36,551 nt of DNA from Zygnema cylindricum (Eukaryota > Streptophyta > Zygnematophyceae > Zygnematales > Zygnemataceae): contig JBBHKE010000042.1 in assembly GCA_037447655.1 (NCBI GenBank), positions 1 through 36,551 of the forward strand, given 5' to 3'. A program made the position numbers and the translations under genes. Position 1 is the stretch's first letter. Every line of letters begins with the position of its first letter. Positions 1-10,901 of the stretch are shown in pieces. The notes beneath the pieces are model-generated. The model had not been told where the DNA came from and searched no databases. It saw only the letters and a list, made by a program, of their open reading frames with translations.

Positions 1-3000
1 GTCCAATTCTGACAAGTGTAGACAGGTAAAGTCAGACCGAGGTGATATTGGCCCTCGGTCCAGCGAGCCAGGAGGACGCGTGGACGTTTTCTATTGGCCT
101 GCTCGTTTCGCGCGTGTTACAGAATGACGTGAAAGGATGCTCCGACTCGGAAATGTACGGCTGGTGTACTGTACCGTGGTTCCGTTGCAGTTTACACGCT
201 CAAGGACCGAATTTGAATGGTGAACCTTCGCCGTGACGCCCGGAGAGGGAATTCGCCGTACGATCTGGTGGAAGGCTTGATGGGGACCGTTGAGAGGAAG
301 TTTTGCGTTTATTGTACCAAAAATGTTACGGTTTCGTCATTTTGTCGTTTTGTGGAGGTCAGACCCGGTCTTGGCGGCGCCAATACGGGTAAGGAACGAA
401 CCAAAAAGGGGTCGGTTGGTTCGAGGATTTTCTTTTCAAATTTCAAAATTTCATTATTTATGTTTCTTGAGGAAAATTTAAAACTGGATACCGTACACAG
501 TCTTATTGAATATTCCGTATGGTGTCGGACCGAATTACACTACAATAAAAAAATTAATACTAACAATAAATATTTTGTTACTGCAATAAATAGTGATACA
601 AATTCTTAATCGTTTAGCTGTTCATGTCGGATAGGGACTGTTATAGTGTGGGTATATTGCAGAAAAAAACACTTTATTTCTCCGTTATAATTGTCGGCTT
701 TTCCATCAAAAAGTTTTTTTCGCCGGTTGCATATGCTGCCCGCTCATAACTTCCTGCGTAAAAAGTAACATAGTGAAAAAATAAAATATGTAAAAATCTT
801 AATTACTAGAAAAACGTTTTGTCGTCACCCCCGCGTTGATACCGACAAAGCAAAACGTCTACTTTATTCCACGTGGCTGACTTTCGTGTTTTAGGTTTGT
901 GAAAATAATCAAAAGATGGTCACGTCGTCACCGAGGTACAATACTGAACTGTACTGTACTGTATTGCCGTATTCTGACACGTACCTGTCAACCAGTGGAC
1001 CAATGAAAAGGTCCGCTCTGACACGCCTACCTAACTACGTGTCGACATTTCCGCGAACTTCTCTTCATTCGATCGTACAGTACTTTAGTCTTTATAAACA
1101 GGTTCCAAGATTAATGGGTTAACGCCCGCCTTCTATGGATTCGGAATCTCGGCCGACGTTTACTGATGCAGTTGTATATAACAGCGACAGCTGAACCTTT
1201 CCCAGTTCGAATATAGATTTCTATTAATTTTCGAAGCCGAAACTGTCGGCCAGATTTCGGGCGGCAGCACCACTAATAGCAATCATTTGTCTAATATTTT
1301 ATTTTATATGTCTATATAAAACCCTAAAAAACCCTAATATTCTATTTTTCAGCTGCTGCCATTTCGGGAATCTGCGTATGCCGTTTTGAACCATACGGTA
1401 CATTTACATAACTTCATTTTAAAATGCGGAAGAGTGCTCCCATACAATATGCATACAATATGCACGGAATCCACATCAAAAATGTCGTCTTTTCAGTTTT
1501 CACACAACAAATCAATGCAGTTAAAGTTGACGTCATCGTATGAAACCTAAGAATTTGAACAGTGTACGCTAATGCGATGTTTAAATTATATTATATTATA
1601 GTATATTATAATAGCAATATTACATTATATATTGCAATAACATATGGGTACTATTGCAATTTCCAGACACGCATGGTATAAAACCTGTAGTTTGATAACA
1701 TGAACGGCCGATACAAATTACAAATATGTGAAACGATCATAAAATTCATTTGAGTGGAAATATGCATTACATGTTTGCACAACAGTTCGTACGAAGCATA
1801 TCGCAAACTTCGCGTCAATAGAGGTAGTTGTGGGAAACTTTATTGTTATTATTTTACCTTTTGTGATTGACAGTATGACACACACTTTATAAAGTGGGAA
1901 TTCACATTGACTGAAATTTCCACTTCCTAAAATTTCGTAATTCAATAATGGATTAAAAGCTTCAAACGTGGTTCCTTTCGTGTGTTGTTTAGGCAATTCT
2001 AACATTTACAAAAAAAAAATACATAGTGCATAAACCATTTTCGTATTAAACCTTGTTCCTTACTCAAACAAATAAAGTGTGCTCGCAAAACAATCCGTGT
2101 TTAGTTTGTGGGGAATGGTCATAAGAGTAATAATATGCAAACAATGAGGCCTTCTCAAATATGCATACAATGAGCGTGTACGAATATGTTGCTCGAGAAT
2201 ATGTCGTAAGAAATAAAATGCCTTCTACCAGCTTTAGGCCAACACTTTATTTCAATCTACTTAGATGAAATGCTTATTTCAAATCAACAATATTCGATCA
2301 CATTAACATATATGTGAGGTTCTTTTGTTCCTAATTATATATTAGGTCTTAAATTTGATCACCTTTCACTTTCTCATGCACAATTTTTATATTGGAAGTG
2401 TGGCCCATATAAAATGCCATTATTGCTTATACTTGGGATATGATTTGCGGGGTTACGTTATTATTAAGCTGGGAGTCGAGTCGTTTACTCTCGTAAGTAA
2501 AAACTTTACGATTGTGATATAATACCATTGTTCTAAAAAAAATCCGAACTTTGTTGATGCACACTTTTTACTGTAACTATAGGTTTAAACTTGACCTCCA
2601 AAATATAAATATTAAATAAATATAACTTACGATACTTAAAGTTACGATGTTATCACTATGATGGTAACTTGGCCTGCAACATAAATAATAAAGCATTAAA
2701 AAGAAAACAAAAGGGTAAAACGTTTATGTTTATAAATAACCAAAGTATATCATAAATAAATGTGGCCCACAAAACCAATGACAAACCAAATATAGATAAA
2801 CACATTTGGTAACAAATATTAGGCAAGCAAGACCGAAAAATGTAATGTTGAAATACGACGTAGTTATACCATACAACCTACTTTAATTAGAAAGGAATGC
2901 ATACATGATAAGATTTGAATTGATTTAAAGCACTTGATATACTTTTAAAGATGAGGAAAATAATAACAAAAAACCGTTTAAAATATAACAAATGACGATA

Positions 3001-4420
3001 ATAAACTAGGAAAACGTCAAATTGATATTTTATCAAATTTGATTATTACGCATATAAATACCATGTTAACAATTGCACAAAAAATAGTCTACGCCAAATT
3101 TGCTTTATAGGGACAAAAACATGCATCAAGTTCATTTTTCGTTATTGACATAGGTTAGAGGCTTTTTTTTTTAGCTAAGAGGATATGTTATTATCATCGA
3201 CGTTGGATGAAAAGGGCACATATAGTGAGGACGTAACATATGCCAACCAAAATGTTTACACATAAGCTTAGCGTCGTCAACTTAAAAAGTGTTGATATTG
3301 TAAAAAAATGAGGCGGATAGACTGTCGCCTCGGTAGCTTGTATCCTCGCCAAATACTCATAGCGCTATTCTTCCACTTTGTTACAAAGAAGGTTTAGATA
3401 ACGTTAACAAGGCAACGCATTTATAGTGTTTGAAGTTTGATTGTATCAATTCTTAACTGTTAACAATATTTTCTTTCACTGTGGGTTAAACAAGATTGAT
3501 TGAAATAAACGCATCGGATTAGCCTGCATTGGGTCCCCTTTCAACCACCCTTATTAATCCCAAAATTTATTGAAAACCGCCATTTTATCAACCCTTTCAA
3601 TTGTAAGCTTGATGATATACTCTAACCTTATTTAAAAAAATCCTAAAAAAATATTCGAGTTTAAGTGGCCCATCACTTCTATTTTGCTCTCTGTAAGTAT
3701 AGTACGAGCGGAAAAGAGGTATTTTTTATCTATGATAAAAAATATAATAAGGTTACAGTACCAAAGGCCTAGCTGTTTGACCTAGTCATATATCCTTGGC
3801 ACAAAAAAGCAATCAAGAAGTTCGCTTAGACGACAATAGTGCGAACACAACCCCTATATTGCAAGAAACAGTGGTACAGAAAAACGAACCGCGGCAAACG
3901 GTACGGTTGTAAGACACACACAGCTCAGCCTCCAATTACAGACTGGAAGCGTAAAACCCGCAATTGCAAACACGCGTAAGACATATAGACTTAGCCAGCA
4001 AGCAGTACAGCTCAATCGAGAGGTATGAGGAAAAGTACATGCCACGTGGACGAGCGCAAAGAACCGCTGTAGAAAAGGTCGTCGATTCCTAAACCCTCCA
4101 AATCGGAAAATCTCGGCCGAAGCATGCACACCCGTCGGATGCAGTCCGTACTCTGACAGCCTGGCGCGGCCGTTGGTTTGACCGTGTCGCTTTTTGGATT
4201 ATTGAATTTGTAAAAACTAAAATTGTGGGAGTGTCCTTCATCAAATCTCACGCGTGTGATATTATTTGTTGCAAAACGTGCGATGGAGAAACCATTAGTT
4301 GTAAAGCGGGAAAAAATAAACATTCAAAAATTTACAAAGAGTTCAGAGAAAATAGGCAGTGCCATAGAGAATTAATAAACAAGACAAAGTTACCGTACAG
4401 TACAGTACGGTCAACTACTC
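1..4420. other. Intergenic DNA, no recognised gene
   Basis: AT-rich sequence with only short chance reading frames (longest about 130 codons, low complexity, no recognisable domain). I see poly-A/T runs, an AT-rich stretch near 1580-1650, a short telomere-like motif near 1318-1340 (two CCCTAA units) and scattered GTAC-containing palindromes. No RNA gene, LTR or terminal inverted repeat could be supported. Confidence 0.6.
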
Positions 4421-4422
4421 TA

Positions 4423-4619
4423 CACCGTCAATCGCTATTAGAGTATATAACGCCAATTCGGTGCCCTTTAAAAAAAAAAAAAAACCTGAAATACAATTAA
4501 TAACGATATTTAAGTAGGTGGACCATAATCTGCCACGTCTCAGGTACTAAATTAGAATCAATAACGCTAATTTTTTTCTGACGCTATTTAATCCTTGACT
4601 CTAATAGCGATTGGCGGTG
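4423..4619. mobile_element. MITE (TA-flanked, Tc1/mariner/Stowaway-like), copy F
   Basis: About 197 bp bounded by inverted repeats. The left end reads CACCGTCAATCGCTATTAG; the right end, reverse-complemented, reads CACCGCCAATCGCTATTAG, so one mismatch in 19. Both ends are flanked by TA (4421-4422 and 4620-4621), the target duplication typical of Tc1/mariner-type elements. There is no coding capacity. The same termini recur at 23249-23463 and 24710-26079. Superfamily is inferred from the TA duplication only. Confidence 0.8.
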
Positions 4620-4664
4620 TACTGGTAAGTACAGTACTGTACTGAAGATCGTGGATATGGACTA

Positions 4665-4881
4665 CATCGAGTATCGCTATTAGGGTTAATAATTTATACG
4701 CCACTTCAAACGTCTTTTCTCCGTACACACTTGTCCGATTTTCAATTTGAAGCCGCCAATAAGAAGCTGAGAATTAAAACTTTCAATCGAAACCGTCAGA
4801 TCCATATTCCAACATGTGTGTACGGAGAAAAGATGTTTTAAGAGACGGAAAAAACATCAACACTAATAGCGATTCACGGTG
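4665..4881. mobile_element. MITE (TA-flanked), copy G, with inner inverted repeats
   Basis: 217 bp. Degenerate outer inverted repeats (left CATCGAGTATCGCTATTAG, right reverse-complement CACCGTGAATCGCTATTAG) are flanked by TA. Inside lies a second inverted repeat, CTTTTCTCCGTACACAC facing GTGTGTACGGAGAAAAG, giving a nested hairpin. It shares this interior with the copy at 5924-6121, so these two form a subfamily distinct from copy F. Confidence 0.75.
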
Positions 4882-5131
4882 TAGCTCATAAAAAGGATTA
4901 GGGTTTTTTCGGTTGACATTGCATAAAAGATCGGTTGACAGCTGTATAATGCTTATATCCGTACGGTACCGATGATAGAGTATGAGCGCAGCAAAAGTAA
5001 CCAAATATACGTTTTATATATATATAAAGATATAAAGCGTTTATGAGCGCAGAAACTCGCGTTACTACAGGTACTGTAGGTTACCATGTCTTGAGCAAGA
5101 TCAAAATCCGGTGTCCTGCTCAATTAACGAG

Positions 5132-5251
5132 TACCTTACACGTGACAAAAAGTTATGCACGGTACATTACAGTACAGTATAGTACCGTACTCACCCTGCA
5201 CGTGGCAGAAAATGATGCACGGTACAGGATAGTACCGTATCTTATAGAACC
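5132..5251. repeat. Tandem duplication of a 60-bp unit
   Basis: Two diverged copies offset by exactly 60 bp. Each begins with a CACGTGrCA motif (5139 and 5199), followed by rATGCACGGTACA and a GTACAGTAC/GTACCGTA palindromic stretch. No gene is associated. Confidence 0.65.
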
Positions 5252-5923
5252 GTAAAATCAGCTTGCCAACATTTCCGTCCTTCTAATAGACAGCTGCCAC
5301 TTTGACACATGCAGGTTTCGACAACCGATATTTTTGTTTTTTTTTTTTTTCCGACGGCACCACGAAGGACCACCCACGTTTCGACTTCTGCCAGCCTGTA
5401 ATAAGAAAGGCGGTGGGGACTAGGGAAGGGCATTAACGGCTAAGAAATATAGTTTTACTGTGCAATTACTGAAGGTCCATTTTGCATAGAACCTAAAGTA
5501 CTGTACTGTAGTCTTTACGACCAATCTTATTCTGTAGTCTTAGGGTTTTGACCGGCAAACGTAAAAACATTTGTCATGCGACATGACATGATATGACATG
5601 ACATCATGCCGAATCTGTACATGCTTTTATGCTCCTTATTGACTCCCGAAGATTTCACCTGTTTTCCAAGCGTCCAAAGATCTGTCTATTCGTCTTTTGT
5701 TCCACCTAAACTTGTGTCAGAACCTTACATCCAGGAAACGACAGTTCAGTCTACGACCGCATGCACGTACGACCATACGTCATGCCATTTGCAAATTATA
5801 TTATAGGTTTGATCCCTTTGCGATTCTGAGATTCTCAATCTTGTCGTAATAGAGCAGGTGAAATATTCTCAGCCAACCGATTCGCAAAAATCGCCGAGTG
5901 TCCACCAGTACTACAGTACAGCA

Positions 5924-6121
5924 CACCGTGTATCGCTATTAGTGTTAATGTTTTTTTTGCCACTTAAAACTCATTTTCTCCGTACAAACAAGTCGGATTT
6001 GAGATCTGACGATTGAGATAGAAAGATACAATTCCCAGCTTCCGATTGGCGGTCTCAGAATGAAAATCGGACAAGTGTGTACGGAGAAAAGATTGTACGA
6101 AGAAAAGATGTATTCACGGTG
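5924..6121. mobile_element. MITE, copy H, degenerate right terminus
   Basis: The left end CACCGTGTATCGCTATTAG matches the MITE family at 4665-4881. The right end keeps only CACCGTGAAT when reverse-complemented and is followed by TA; the left flank is CA instead of TA. The interior carries the same TTTTCTCCGTAC / GTACGGAGAAAA inverted pair as copy G, with a partial duplication of the right arm near 6080-6110. Confidence 0.6.
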
Positions 6122-6841
6122 TACTATCGAAAATTAAATATCGCGTCGACTATTGTACCTACTCCTTGTAATAAAATATACTTAGGGTACGGCACCATGT
6201 AGTTGTAACTTAGCGAACTTACTTTGTATTTTAGCGCGGATCCGGCGGACCCGGATTTCAGGTGTCTCTATGTGTTTACTCGAGATTGTTACTGAAGTTT
6301 GTGACGACTGTATACGTCAACAATACCCGTGACGGCTGTTACAGTGTAATATTTGTCTTTGCCGCACCGTATTTTTTTCGAAACTTTTTGAAGCATCGCA
6401 AGACATGTCGTAATTTTTTAAACGATTTGGTATGTCGCATGTCATTGCGTGACACCGTAGACGTCCAGCCTTGAAGTCGTGGCTATACGACATGCCTTTG
6501 CGTAAACCTCGCCGTCCGGCCGCCGTGACTTCGCAAATTTTTCACCTTCGCAGATTTTTCACCTTCGCATGTTTTTCAACTTTGCGTGAAATGACACTGC
6601 AGCATCGAGACCCCTGCAAAAAAAAAATGTACAAGGTGCATGCAGACAAAAACGAACAGCCCTGTACTTTTTTCAGCCGTCAAAAACTTTTGAAAACTTT
6701 TCACACTTGGGAAAATATTTTCTTATTGGTGTATGCCGGCTTACTTAGCTTAAAACACATTGCCGATGTGTTTTGTGATAAGTTTGAAGATGACGTGACA
6801 GTGGGTCGAAAAAATTCAAGACGACAACTTTTCGTGCATCC
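6122..6841. other. Intergenic stretch, no gene recognised
   Basis: Open frames on both strands (for example 6471-6899 +) are lysine/phenylalanine-rich and match nothing I recognise. A short direct repeat around 6535-6590 (three ACCTTCGCA/ACTTTGCG-type units followed by TTTTTC) is the only visible structure. Confidence 0.5.
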
Positions 6842-7077
6842 TAAGGGCACTTTCCCATGTGCTAAAGTTATAGTTATTCTATGTCGTTTTCCTCTATAAC
6901 TTGGAAAAAAACGAAAAAATCTGCAGCCGTACCAAAAAATTGAAAATACCACCGTACAAGTTGCGTTACCTTAAAACTTTATATGTACTACAACTTGTCG
7001 TTTAGAGCGATGCAGTTTGTCGTCTAGCGCGTTTCGAACCACTTTTGCGTCCTTTCAACTCATCTTCGAACTCTATA

Positions 7078-7103
7078 TAAAATCACCTCGCGAGGTGATT
7101 TTA
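7078..7103. repeat. Perfect 26-bp palindrome
   Basis: The half-site TAAAATCACCTCG is followed immediately by its exact reverse complement with no spacer. It lies inside the putative PIF-type element. It could extrude as a cruciform or bind a dimeric protein; no function is evident. Confidence 0.85.
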
Positions 7104-7969
7104 AATATAGTTCCATGAGGTGAGCGAATAGGCAGATGCCGTCGCACGTGTCAATTTTTTTTGACAATTTTTGTGCGCGGAGTTAAAAAAAAAACACACT
7201 GCACGTTTCCAGGCTGTGCGTGACCTTTTCCCGTAGGTTTTTTTCCGTACGGTGGCCGTGAAGGGGTCTTGATCAACGGAAGCCATTTCGCAAAAGTGAA
7301 GTCCGTGAAAGCGTCCCTCTCTCTCCCTCTCCCACTACCGCGTCTATCTCACAATTCTTGCAACGAAAAACGTGAATAATGGTATTAAATGAAATATCTC
7401 TGAAAACGACATCTTTTGATTATCTTTGGGCGTATCTTGATGGCAAGTAGAGTGAGAAAAGGCAAACAAATGCAATCAAGAAACCATGGCGGAAAGTTTA
7501 AGAATATGGGACGTCGGCGTTGTCATAGTTGAGCGTGACGTACGTGACGTCATAATGTCACAAACCCTAAACATATGTAATGCCTCCACGTTGACAATGT
7601 GGCGCATAGACATTGCGAAGTGATAGAAAATGTACAGCGTACGGGTGGACGTCTGAAATTGAAACCGAGTGGAAGTTTCGCAACATTTTGTGTACCGTTT
7701 ATTTGTCACATGTTTCGTTACATGTCTACGCTTGTCACTTTTTGAAGTAACAAGTTATTTGCGCTAACATTGGAATGCTCTGAAAGCTGTACCGCGAGTC
7801 TTCGCTAGAAACAAAGTTACAAGATTAAAGTTTCGGTTACATGGGAAAGCATAGTTGTCCTATTCGTACGGATTTCGACTTTTTTCCGAAAACTACGTAG
7901 TATTCGTTACTTTCATACCGTTCGTTAGTTTTCGCTGTACGATGTACGAAAACGTACGGAAACTGTCCC

Positions 7970-8470
7970 CTTAACCCTAAAAATCCTTAAAAAATCCTAA
8001 AAACGTACGGAAAACATACGGAAATGTACGTCACTGTACGACATGTGTACCCTAAAAAACATAGGAGTACGGATAATGTAAGGAAGCTGTACTGTAATTT
8101 ACCGGAATGTACGAAATGCACGGGAAGTACCCTAAACACCCTAAAATCCCCCCATCACTAACCCTAAAAGTACTGAAATATACGGACGCCGTACGTATAT
8201 GTACGAAAAATGTAAGTCCGTATAACTAAAATATACGGAAAAGTACGAAAATGTACCCTAAAAATCTCAAAATAATAACCGTCAAAAGTACGAAAAAATA
8301 CGGACACTGTACGTTAATGTACGAATAATAGTTGGCTGTTTAACATAAATATTTGAGAACGCACGAGAATTTACCCTAAAATTCCTCAAACACCCTAAAA
8401 GTACTGAAATGTACGAGAATAGTACGCAAATGAACGAAAATGTACGGGTAAATAGACAGGTACGCATTTA
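7970..8470. repeat. Degenerate GTACG / CCCTAAAA repeat block
   Basis: Roughly four to five irregular units, each about 80-165 bp, built from GTACGGAAA, GTACGNNAATGTACG and an ACCCTAAAA run (for example near 8048, 8130, 8255 and 8373). It occupies the right half of the putative PIF-type element. It is too diverged to define an exact period by eye. Confidence 0.6.
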
Positions 8471-8572
8471 ATAACATTTTTTTCATCGTTAAATGCGTAT
8501 CGTGCGTAGTATTCGCTCCTTCGTTTCGTGCGTATTATGCGCACGGGACAACTATGTGGGAAAGTGCCCTAA

Positions 8573-9612
8573 GTTCAAGAATGACGTAAATTGTAGTCTA
8601 CAAATTGCGGTTTCTTCGTACGGTCGCAACTTAAGCAGTACGGCGCTAAGTTTGAAAGGAAAACGACAGAAAAAAACCCGAACTTAGCCACATGGGGCCA
8701 TACCCTTATACTGTTTCTGTCATCATGTGTGCTGGCTCAACCGTAATTCAAAAGTGCAAATTGCATCGTACGGTCCCGATGCTGTCGTGTACGGTCGATG
8801 TGACAGCACGCGAGGCCTTTCAGCTGTACTGCCACTGTACTAGATGTACCCAACTTTTTTGTCGTATTATACCTAGTGGACAAAGGTGGTCCCCAAAGTG
8901 GCACACATCGTCAAACGGAATCCTATTGGAGGATTTTGAAAGACTTTCTCCACAGTACGGTTGTATGACGGCCCCGTCATGACGTGGCAGAAGATGGAAC
9001 CGCCGCCGACAAGGCATGTCAGGCGCAAGTGGCGTTTTAGGTATGATGACGTCAGTAACATAGTTAGCGAAGGTAAAATAAAATAAAATAAATTGCAACC
9101 GTTAATTTCAATCCGGGCGGCCCGAATGTCCCTTTATAAAAAATTATAAAAAAAAATAACAGAACCGGAGGGCAATCAATGCGGAGCTAAAAAGTGTCAG
9201 AAAGAAGAGGACGAAAATTCCGTATGGTTTTACGTGCGCCGAAAAACGTTCCAATGGAGTTCATCGGAAACGCTTTTCACAAAGAGAGGAGGCGAATTAG
9301 GTGTAGAACTGTACCGAGATACACCGTTATCCGCTACTACTGTACTATACAGTACTGTACTGTACTACTGTACTTTGACGACCTAAATTTTGAATTTTTA
9401 ACTCTCGAACCTGAAATGAATTAATTAGGGAATTAATCATGGCAGTGACTATTTTGATTGCGCACAGTAACTTACGTCATTATGTCAAAGATTGTACGTT
9501 TTTAAGTCACATTGGTACAACTAAAGTACCATTGAGTTTAAATTTGAAGGTCAATTAGTTGAACAGGTTTGACTTTCAACATATTGTTACAACCGGTTAA
9601 AATTTTGCCGCG
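8573..9612. other. Intergenic DNA, no recognised gene
   Basis: Contains a short AAAAT microsatellite at about 9073-9091 and GTAC-rich palindromes near 9340-9375. Frames of up to 96 codons are unrecognisable and overlap on both strands, so none is called. Confidence 0.5.
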
Positions 9613-10330
9613 CATTTTGTAGAAATTGATGGTTCTTTTAGTATTTTCTAGGTCTAAAATATAATGTAGAAAAGAAGCCTCTAACTCCTCTCTTCAACTC
9701 TCACACTTGTTGCAGTCACTGAAAGTTGGAGAGGAAGCTAGAGCCATGGCTGCTTATGCTATCCGGAGATTTACGGGAAATAGATTAGTTGATTTACGGA
9801 TAGGTAGTTTATTTACTAAAAGGGGATATGTCGAATCCAAGATTTGATCCTAGTACCTACCGTCCAATATAGTCTCCGTTAGCAAGTAGTCTTATCCATT
9901 GTGTCTAGGACTAAAATTACGTGATATAGGATTTGTTAGGTATTTAAATGTTACCACGTAGGATAATTCATTTAACGACAACTATTTTCGGGATACATAG
10001 ATCCAGTTATGTAACAATACGGATTAGAAACGAGTACCACGCATTTGCTTCTTTAAACGAAACAAATATTGCGCAAGTATTTATGACGGCTACGACTGAA
10101 ATCTGCATTCAATCGGACGGCCGAGAAGAGTGCCGAGATCGCGGAAGAGAATCTCGGCGGTTTGTGGTCATCGCCACATCGGATGACACGTGGCACAATT
10201 GCATTTGATCACGGCATCTCCAAGGATTACGGGACCGAATCCGGATATCACATGTGTCGACATTTAGGCCATGTCGTACAATATTCGTACAGAAAGTACA
10301 CCGGCAGCTGTACTTTTGTGTACGGCAATG

Positions 10331-10335
10331 TAATA
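10331..10335. repeat. Target duplication TAATA of LTR 2 (left copy)
   Basis: TAATA here and at 11906-11910 flank LTR 2. Removing LTR 2 and one copy restores continuity of LTR 1, as judged against the other LTRs of the family. Confidence 0.9.
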
Positions 10336-10382
10336 TGAAACTCTGAGACCTCCATAAGTCCTCAGAGTGGACAGCTTCCAAG

Positions 10383-10613
10383 TGTTGAATTTCCTAGAAA
10401 TCCGGGATTCGGTATGTCCCATACTAGGGAAAAGTGAGCCGGCCAGGGCTCGAACCTGGGACCTCTGACTTGAGCTGTCAGCGCACTAACCACTAAGCCA
10501 CCAGCTCGATGTAGAGCCTGGCGGGTCCGTACCTATTTCTTTTTAGGCGGATTCGAGTGTGACGTTTCACATTCTACCCCGTATTGAACCGGCATTCACG
10601 TGCCAATCCGACA
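10383..10613 (-). repeat. TRIM 3' LTR
   Basis: 231 bp. On the minus strand it begins TGTCGGATTGG and ends TTCAACA, so the first bases differ by one from the other LTR (TGTTG). It contains the tRNA-like copy at 10436-10507. It differs from the 5' LTR at three positions, two of which fall in the tRNA-like D stem. Confidence 0.95.
10436..10507 (-). tRNA. tRNA-like unit in TRIM 3' LTR (not a confirmed decoding tRNA)
   Basis: 72 nt that fold as a cloverleaf. Acceptor GAGCTGG pairs with CCGGCTC (one G-U), the anticodon stem is CTGAC/GTCAG, and the T stem is CCAGG/CCTGG with loop TTCGAGC. The A box TGGCTTAGTGG and B box GGTTCGAGCCC are intact. TTTT follows two bases after the acceptor stem (10430-10433). 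The D stem (GCTT/GTGC) is damaged relative to the other copy. The loop AGCTCAA puts CTC at the anticodon, nominally Glu, but position 33 is G instead of the universal U, so decoding is doubtful. Confidence 0.75.
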
Positions 10614-10623
10614 CCCCCCCTCA
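10614..10623 (-). other. TRIM polypurine tract
   Basis: On the minus strand, TGAGGGGGGG abuts the 3' LTR. This is the expected position and composition of a plus-strand DNA primer. Confidence 0.8.
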
Positions 10624-10656
10624 CGGGAAGGCCGGTCACACCATCCGCAATCCCGC

Positions 10657-10670
10657 TGGCTCCGATACCA
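10657..10670 (-). other. TRIM primer binding site (initiator tRNA-Met 3' end)
   Basis: On the minus strand, TGGTATCGGAGCCA begins directly after the 5' LTR. The complement of the plant initiator tRNA-Met 3' end is TGGTATCAGAGCC, so one substitution (A to G, allowing G-U pairing) in 13. Confidence 0.9.
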
Positions 10671-10901
10671 TGTTGAATTTCCTAGAAATCCGGGATTCGG
10701 TATGTCCCATACTAGGGAAAAGTGAGCCGGCCAGGGCTCGAACCTGGGACCTCTGACTTGAGCTGTCAGCGCACTAACCACTGTGCCACCAGCTCGATGT
10801 AGAGCCTGGCGGGTCCGTACCTATTTCTTTTTAGGCGGATTCGAGTGTGACGTTTCACATTCTACCCCGTATTGAACCGGCATTCACGTGCCAATCCAAC
10901 A
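10671..10901 (-). repeat. TRIM 5' LTR
   Basis: 231 bp with 5-bp terminal inverted repeats TGTTG/CAACA. It holds the better preserved tRNA-like unit at LTR positions of about 107-178. A TATA element is not evident, so transcription could depend on the internal Pol III promoter or on flanking DNA (inference). Confidence 0.95.
10724..10795 (-). tRNA. tRNA-like Pol III unit in TRIM 5' LTR
   Basis: 72 nt with every cloverleaf stem paired: acceptor GAGCTGG/CCGGCTC, D stem GCAC/GTGC, anticodon stem CTGAC/GTCAG, T stem CCAGG/CCTGG. The A box is TGGCACAGTGG, the B box GGTTCGAGCCC, and a TTTT terminator lies two bases beyond the acceptor stem (10718-10721). A T-loop of TTCGAGC and a GG in the D loop agree with a tRNA fold. 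The anticodon-loop sequence AGCTCAA lacks U33; nominal anticodon CUC. It may be a real Pol III transcription unit, an ancient captured tRNA, or a SINE-head capture. Decoding function is not supported. Confidence 0.8.

Larger units (their letters stand above)
6845..8569. mobile_element. Probable non-autonomous PIF/Harbinger-type element
   Basis: The left end GGGCACTTTCCCA (6845) is matched perfectly by the reverse complement of the right end (to 8569). The trinucleotide TAA flanks both sides (6842-6844 and 8570-8572), which fits the TWA target preference of PIF/Harbinger. The subterminal block ATAGTTRTYCYRTGYG is also shared by the two ends. No transposase is visible in 1725 bp. A third, partial copy of the subterminal sequence (CATAGTTGTCC at 7850-7860) suggests an internal related end or a nested copy. 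Superfamily assignment is inferred from TIR and TSD alone. Confidence 0.65.
10383..10901 (-). mobile_element. TRIM retrotransposon carrying a tRNA-like unit in each LTR
   Basis: A complete miniature LTR element of 519 bp. It has two 231-bp LTRs (10383-10613 and 10671-10901) differing at three positions, a 57-bp internal region, and an exact 5-bp target duplication CCAAG (10378-10382 and 10902-10906). On the minus strand the 5' LTR starts TGTTGGATTGG and ends TTCAACA. It is followed immediately by a primer site matching initiator tRNA-Met. A purine run (TGAGGGGGGG) precedes the 3' LTR. There is no coding capacity, as for TRIMs in general. It is inserted in LTR 2. Embedding a tRNA-like Pol III unit in the LTR parallels the 5S unit in Cassandra TRIMs. 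Confidence 0.95.

Noticed and set aside
217-609. 130-codon frame near the left edge
   Set aside because: Composition shifts to AT-rich filler halfway, with no recognisable motif.
10559-10781. Short ORFs across the TRIM
   Set aside because: They overlap the tRNA-like units and LTR junctions on both strands and are not conserved-protein-like.
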